Positions 33,527-36,036 of a stretch of 36,036 bases of DNA are shown here, piece after piece (the first letter of the stretch is position 1; each line of letters starts with the position of its first letter). Under the pieces are notes generated by a model. The model searched no databases. It was not told where the DNA came from and worked only from the letters and a program-made list of their open reading frames with translations. Source of the stretch: Verrucomicrobiota bacterium. GTDB lineage: Bacteria; Verrucomicrobiota; Lentisphaeria; JABSQK01; JAJFLO01. The position numbers and the translations under genes are program-made. The DNA lies in NCBI GenBank assembly GCA_021772615.1, contig JAJFLQ010000081.1:1-36036 (forward strand), read 5' to 3'.

Positions 33527-33748
33527 CGAATTGGAGCGTCAAGAGCTTCCTGGGACCGGTCCTGAGTTGGCAGCTCTACCGTACCGGTGGGGTCGGCGCG
33601 ATCAAGGCAGCGAACCTCCTGTTCTTATCAAGCTGTATGTCGTGATAAATTTCTGTCGGCAGACGCCGAGCCTTTGCTCCGTGAATATTTCTTATTGCTG
33701 CGCCGCCGCGGGGCCGATTTCATCATGATTTCTGAACGTCGGCGATGA
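33527..33748 (+). pseudogene. Probable frameshifted remnant of an unrecognised gene
   Basis: Immediately after the HprK-like gene, two plus-strand frames read like protein but are broken. One (33514-33651) runs WSVKSFLGPVLSWQLYRTGG, then VGAIKAANLLFLSS and stops. The other takes over in the +1 frame near 33645 with RDKFLSADAEPLLREYFLLL then RRRGADFIMISERRR and stops at 33748. Skipping one base near 33648 would join them. The joined sequence is amphipathic and helical and resembles no family I can name. The frames and the join are visible; that it was one gene is inference. Confidence 0.35.
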
Positions 33749-33882
33749 AAACTGACAGACCCGTCACGTTCAGCACTCGCACGCCTGTCCCTGTCGGGGG
33801 CTTGCGATTTATTCGCTGACAAGAAATCCGTAATCCCAGCTATGACATCATATTTTTTCCGATTGCGAAGTAGGCACAGTTG
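33749..33882. other. Non-coding spacer before the convergent menE-like gene
   Basis: No gene, promoter or terminator hairpin could be supported here. The stretch is AT-rich near 33840-33870 with a TTTTTT run. It lies between the gene remnant and the end of the minus-strand ligase. Confidence 0.45.
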
Positions 33883-35349
33883 TTACGCGCCGGAACGTTC
33901 GGCACCAAGTCGCTGCAACCGTTTACGACACGTCTTGGTTTTGACGTCCGCCATATCAGCCGGCCAGGGATAAAAGCCCACGGGGACCATAAAACTGGGC
34001 AGACTGTCCCGCAGAGCAACGCGTATGGCGGCGGAATCGAGGCGACAACCGGATCGCATCTTTACAAATGCAATCGGGCGTGAACCAAATTCGCGGTCGG
34101 CAATCGGCACAATAATAGCCTCCACAACATTGGCTAAACCCGCAAGGTAAGCCTCAATCGCCTCCGGATGCACATTTTCGCCGCCGGAGATAAACATGTT
34201 GTCTCGCCGCCCGATGACAAGTAAACGCCCGGCATCATCGAGACGCCCCAGGTCACCGCTATGAAACCAACCGTCGCTGTCGATTCGAGGCGGTGCCGCG
34301 GCTTCGCCGACGTAACGATAAAAAAGCGTGGCGCCACGCACCATTATCTCGCCGCCAGGCGAGATTTTAAGTTCACGGTGCGGCAGCACGTATCCGGCCG
34401 ATTGTGAGGCGCCGTCGGGGTCGCCGATGCACGATGTAGTGACCTGTGACGCCATCTCCGTCAGGCCGTATGTGGTGTGAACAGGCAAACCTGCACCGAC
34501 AGCCGACTCCACCAGGAACGCAGGGATAACGTCACCTCCCAACAGAATGTGTTTGAGATTCCGGCACGCAATACGATTCCCTTCGTGTTCGAGAATACGC
34601 CGCAGCTGCGTCGGGACCAGCGAAAGATGCGTCACAGCGTAGTCGGCAACGACATCTGCAATCGGCCCCATGGACGTACTCAAGGCCACGGTGGCGCCGG
34701 CGATAAAGCACCGCATCAGGATCGCGAACCCTCCGACGTGGTACAGCGGTAGCGACAACAGCCACGAGTCGCCGGGACCCAACGGCATATTTTCGCCGGC
34801 GCCGTGCGCGCTGTACCAATGACTCGCATAGCGATGGAGCACAGCTTTTCCGTGGCCGGTCGTGCCCGATGTGATCATGATGGTGGCGGGCGAATTCGGA
34901 TCTATTTCGATAAATCGTGATGGCGCCGAGTCGACCGCTCGGAACGTCGGGACAAGCTCCGCAAGCGACATCGACAGCATCCCGGCAGGGAGCCTGTCGG
35001 TATCGGGCGACACAACCAGATCCGGAGAAATGTCGGCGAAAATTTTCGCCGTCACCGCGGCAGGAAAACGCGGGCTCAGCGGACAGTACACGGCGCCAAT
35101 GCGCAGCAGTGCAACGATCAGAACAATGTGCTCCACGGTGTTTGGCGCCACGACGGCGACGCGCGTACCACGAATGATCCCGGCATGGTGCAAGCGCAGA
35201 CCGCATTCTGAACTCAAGCGATCCAGTGCTGCGTACGTGAGTGTGACGTCTGCAGCTCGAATCGCGGGCGCGGCAGGAGTTGCTGCGGCGATAAGCGACA
35301 CCGGGCAAGCATCCGCACGAGCGCCGGTGCCTGAATCATGGTCAGCCAT
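33883..35349 (-). CDS. menE: MenE-like acyl-CoA ligase (o-succinylbenzoate-CoA ligase type)
   Basis: The 488-residue ANL enzyme activates a carboxylate with ATP to give its CoA thioester. It has the P-loop IMITSGTTGHGKAVLH, YHVGGFAILMR, LLGGDVIPAFL and the MenE-typical TTYGLTEMASQVTT. WFHSGDLGRLDDAGRLLVIG, RDNMFISGGENVHPEAIE and the catalytic lysine region KTKTCRKRLQRL follow. In menaquinone synthesis the substrate is o-succinylbenzoate. No other men gene is in the window, so either the pathway is scattered or this is a paralogue serving the neighbouring island. The ATG at 35349 has no strong ribosome binding site. An FAxxSPDLVV region suggests a standard full-length enzyme. Family confident, exact substrate less so. 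Confidence 0.8.
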   Translation of the reverse strand: MADHDSGTGARADACPVSLIAAATPAAPAIRAADVTLTYAALDRLSSECGLRLHHAGIIRGTRVAVVAPNTVEHIVLIVALLRIGAVYCPLSPRFPAAVTAKIFADISPDLVVSPDTDRLPAGMLSMSLAELVPTFRAVDSAPSRFIEIDPNSPATIMITSGTTGHGKAVLHRYASHWYSAHGAGENMPLGPGDSWLLSLPLYHVGGFAILMRCFIAGATVALSTSMGPIADVVADYAVTHLSLVPTQLRRILEHEGNRIACRNLKHILLGGDVIPAFLVESAVGAGLPVHTTYGLTEMASQVTTSCIGDPDGASQSAGYVLPHRELKISPGGEIMVRGATLFYRYVGEAAAPPRIDSDGWFHSGDLGRLDDAGRLLVIGRRDNMFISGGENVHPEAIEAYLAGLANVVEAIIVPIADREFGSRPIAFVKMRSGCRLDSAAIRVALRDSLPSFMVPVGFYPWPADMADVKTKTCRKRLQRLGAERSGA

Positions 35350-35399
35350 GGCTGTTGAGGGAACCTATGTTGTGTAGTGCACAGCGAAACGGTACGTGA

Positions 35400-35810
35400 T
35401 TAGTCAATATCTTCAATAGTCTGATCAATCCTGCCCTCCTGAAGCAATGCAATGAACGCGTCCCAACCTTCGGCCAATCGATAAAGAGACTTCTTCACGT
35501 TTTCATCCGAAATAGCCATCTCTTTCCAATCCTCGTCGCCGGCTAGATCTTGATAATGAATCCAGCTGTCGCTATACCACGTGTGGTCGGCGAAATATAT
35601 CGGCCCATCGCCGGCACTGCAGACGACAATGGCGTTTCCACCGATCGTCGTGCCCACAACAAAATACCCAAATGGATTCAGAAATCCACCGGGCGAAACG
35701 CCGGCCATGTTCTCGCGTGCAAACTGGACGTTGTCACACCAGCGTATTTCGGTGGAATCGAAACTCGCGATACAACGCTCAATAAACGGTTTGATATAGA
35801 AATAGTTCAT
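35400..35810 (-). CDS. SMI1/KNR4 (SUKH)-like protein
   Basis: The roughly 136-residue protein resembles SUKH-domain proteins: GFLNPFGYFVVGTTIGGNAIVVC, then GDGPIYFADHTWYSDSW, and an acidic C-terminus with SLYRLAEGWDAFIALLQEG. SUKH proteins are common immunity partners of bacterial toxins and contact-dependent systems, but many are orphans. No toxin gene lies in the window, although the right-hand neighbourhood is cut off. The ATG at 35810 is preferred over a TTG at 35822. It lies 50 bases upstream of menE on the same strand, so cotranscription is possible. Confidence 0.6.
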   Translation of the reverse strand: MNYFYIKPFIERCIASFDSTEIRWCDNVQFARENMAGVSPGGFLNPFGYFVVGTTIGGNAIVVCSAGDGPIYFADHTWYSDSWIHYQDLAGDEDWKEMAISDENVKKSLYRLAEGWDAFIALLQEGRIDQTIEDID

Positions 35811-35930
35811 CGGCGGATGCAAAGGTTTATAGGTCGTCCACAGTTGACGCTACCTTACACGGGTACGGTTCAACTTTGCCGACCTCGCTCAACCGAAGGA
35901 AGTCGGGGTTGCCGATCGTGCCGGCGTTCT

Positions 35931-35969
35931 GTTGGCGTTCCACCCGCATTATGGGTGGCTTGTCTCACG
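35931..35969 (+). repeat. Family-2 hairpin repeat (copy H) at the right end
   Basis: GTTGGCGTTC (35931-35940) is identical to copies D and F near 11.4 kb. The stem is new, CCACCC (35940-35945) pairing with GGGTGG (35953-35958), followed by GCTTGTCTCACG. The flanks are conserved while the stem is entirely replaced and still paired. A partner copy would lie outside the window. The rest of 35811-36036 shows no gene that can be supported. Confidence 0.7.
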
Positions 35970-36036
35970 CGACGGCAGCGCATTCAAACCACGGCCGCCG
36001 TTGGTGGCCGGGAATGTCAACGTGCGGACCTGGCGG

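Overview
The window is chromosomal DNA from a bacterium with moderately high GC. Its gene content is that of a Gram-negative: complete recC-recB-recD, a membrane pyrophosphatase, a lipoprotein with a lipobox. The adenylosuccinate lyase of the long, animal-like type, the response regulator with a C-terminal CxxC/CxxC module, and intergenic covarying hairpin repeats suggest the PVC side of the tree (Kiritimatiellota, Lentisphaerota, Verrucomicrobiota or Planctomycetota). This assignment is an inference; there is no rRNA gene to confirm it.

Layout. (1) 1-1141: an AbiE-type antitoxin/toxin pair that appears to have lost internal blocks in both genes, preceded by a long inverted repeat that could be its operator. 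(2) 1138-6303, minus strand: purB, a 0.7-kb repeat-rich spacer, recO and hppA, with a good promoter for hppA. (3) 6659-11305, plus strand: a response regulator with a near-consensus promoter and a TTG start, fabD, a 4'-phosphopantetheinyl transferase, a strong terminator, a YpsA/molybdenum-carrier-like protein, then thiG and thiE. (4) 11306-13513: a hairpin-repeat cluster and a minus-strand multi-pass GT-C-like membrane protein. (5) 13580-24134, plus strand: recC, recB, recD, a flavoprotein and a retropepsin-like lipoprotein. (6) 24234-33526: an accessory island that looks biosynthetic. It holds a nucleotidyltransferase, a crotonase-fold enzyme lacking both usual catalytic glutamates, a PaaK-like acyl-CoA ligase, a half-size HPPD-like dioxygenase, a UGT-like glycosyltransferase, a small ORF coupled to it, a divergent flavin monooxygenase, an APH-like kinase and an HprK-like P-loop protein. 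(7) 33527-35810: a probable gene remnant, a MenE-like acyl-CoA ligase and a SUKH-like protein.

How the genes work together. RecC, RecB and RecD form the double-strand-break helicase-nuclease; RecO belongs to the parallel RecFOR route. ThiG and ThiE supply the thiazole and the coupling step of thiamine synthesis. FabD and the phosphopantetheinyl transferase respectively load malonyl groups onto, and activate, carrier proteins. The island at 24-33.5 kb combines CoA activation, crotonase chemistry, a 2-His-1-Glu dioxygenase fold, flavin oxygenation, glycosylation and two or three phosphate/nucleotide-transfer enzymes. It has no recognisable PKS, NRPS or RiPP core enzyme, and it is the best candidate here for an undescribed pathway.

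Two families of short intergenic hairpins (2.67-3.12 kb, 10.5 kb, 11.33-11.53 kb and 35.9 kb) keep their flanking sequence while their stems vary in a compensated way. Several copies sit as inverted pairs, the arrangement typical of REP/BIME elements.
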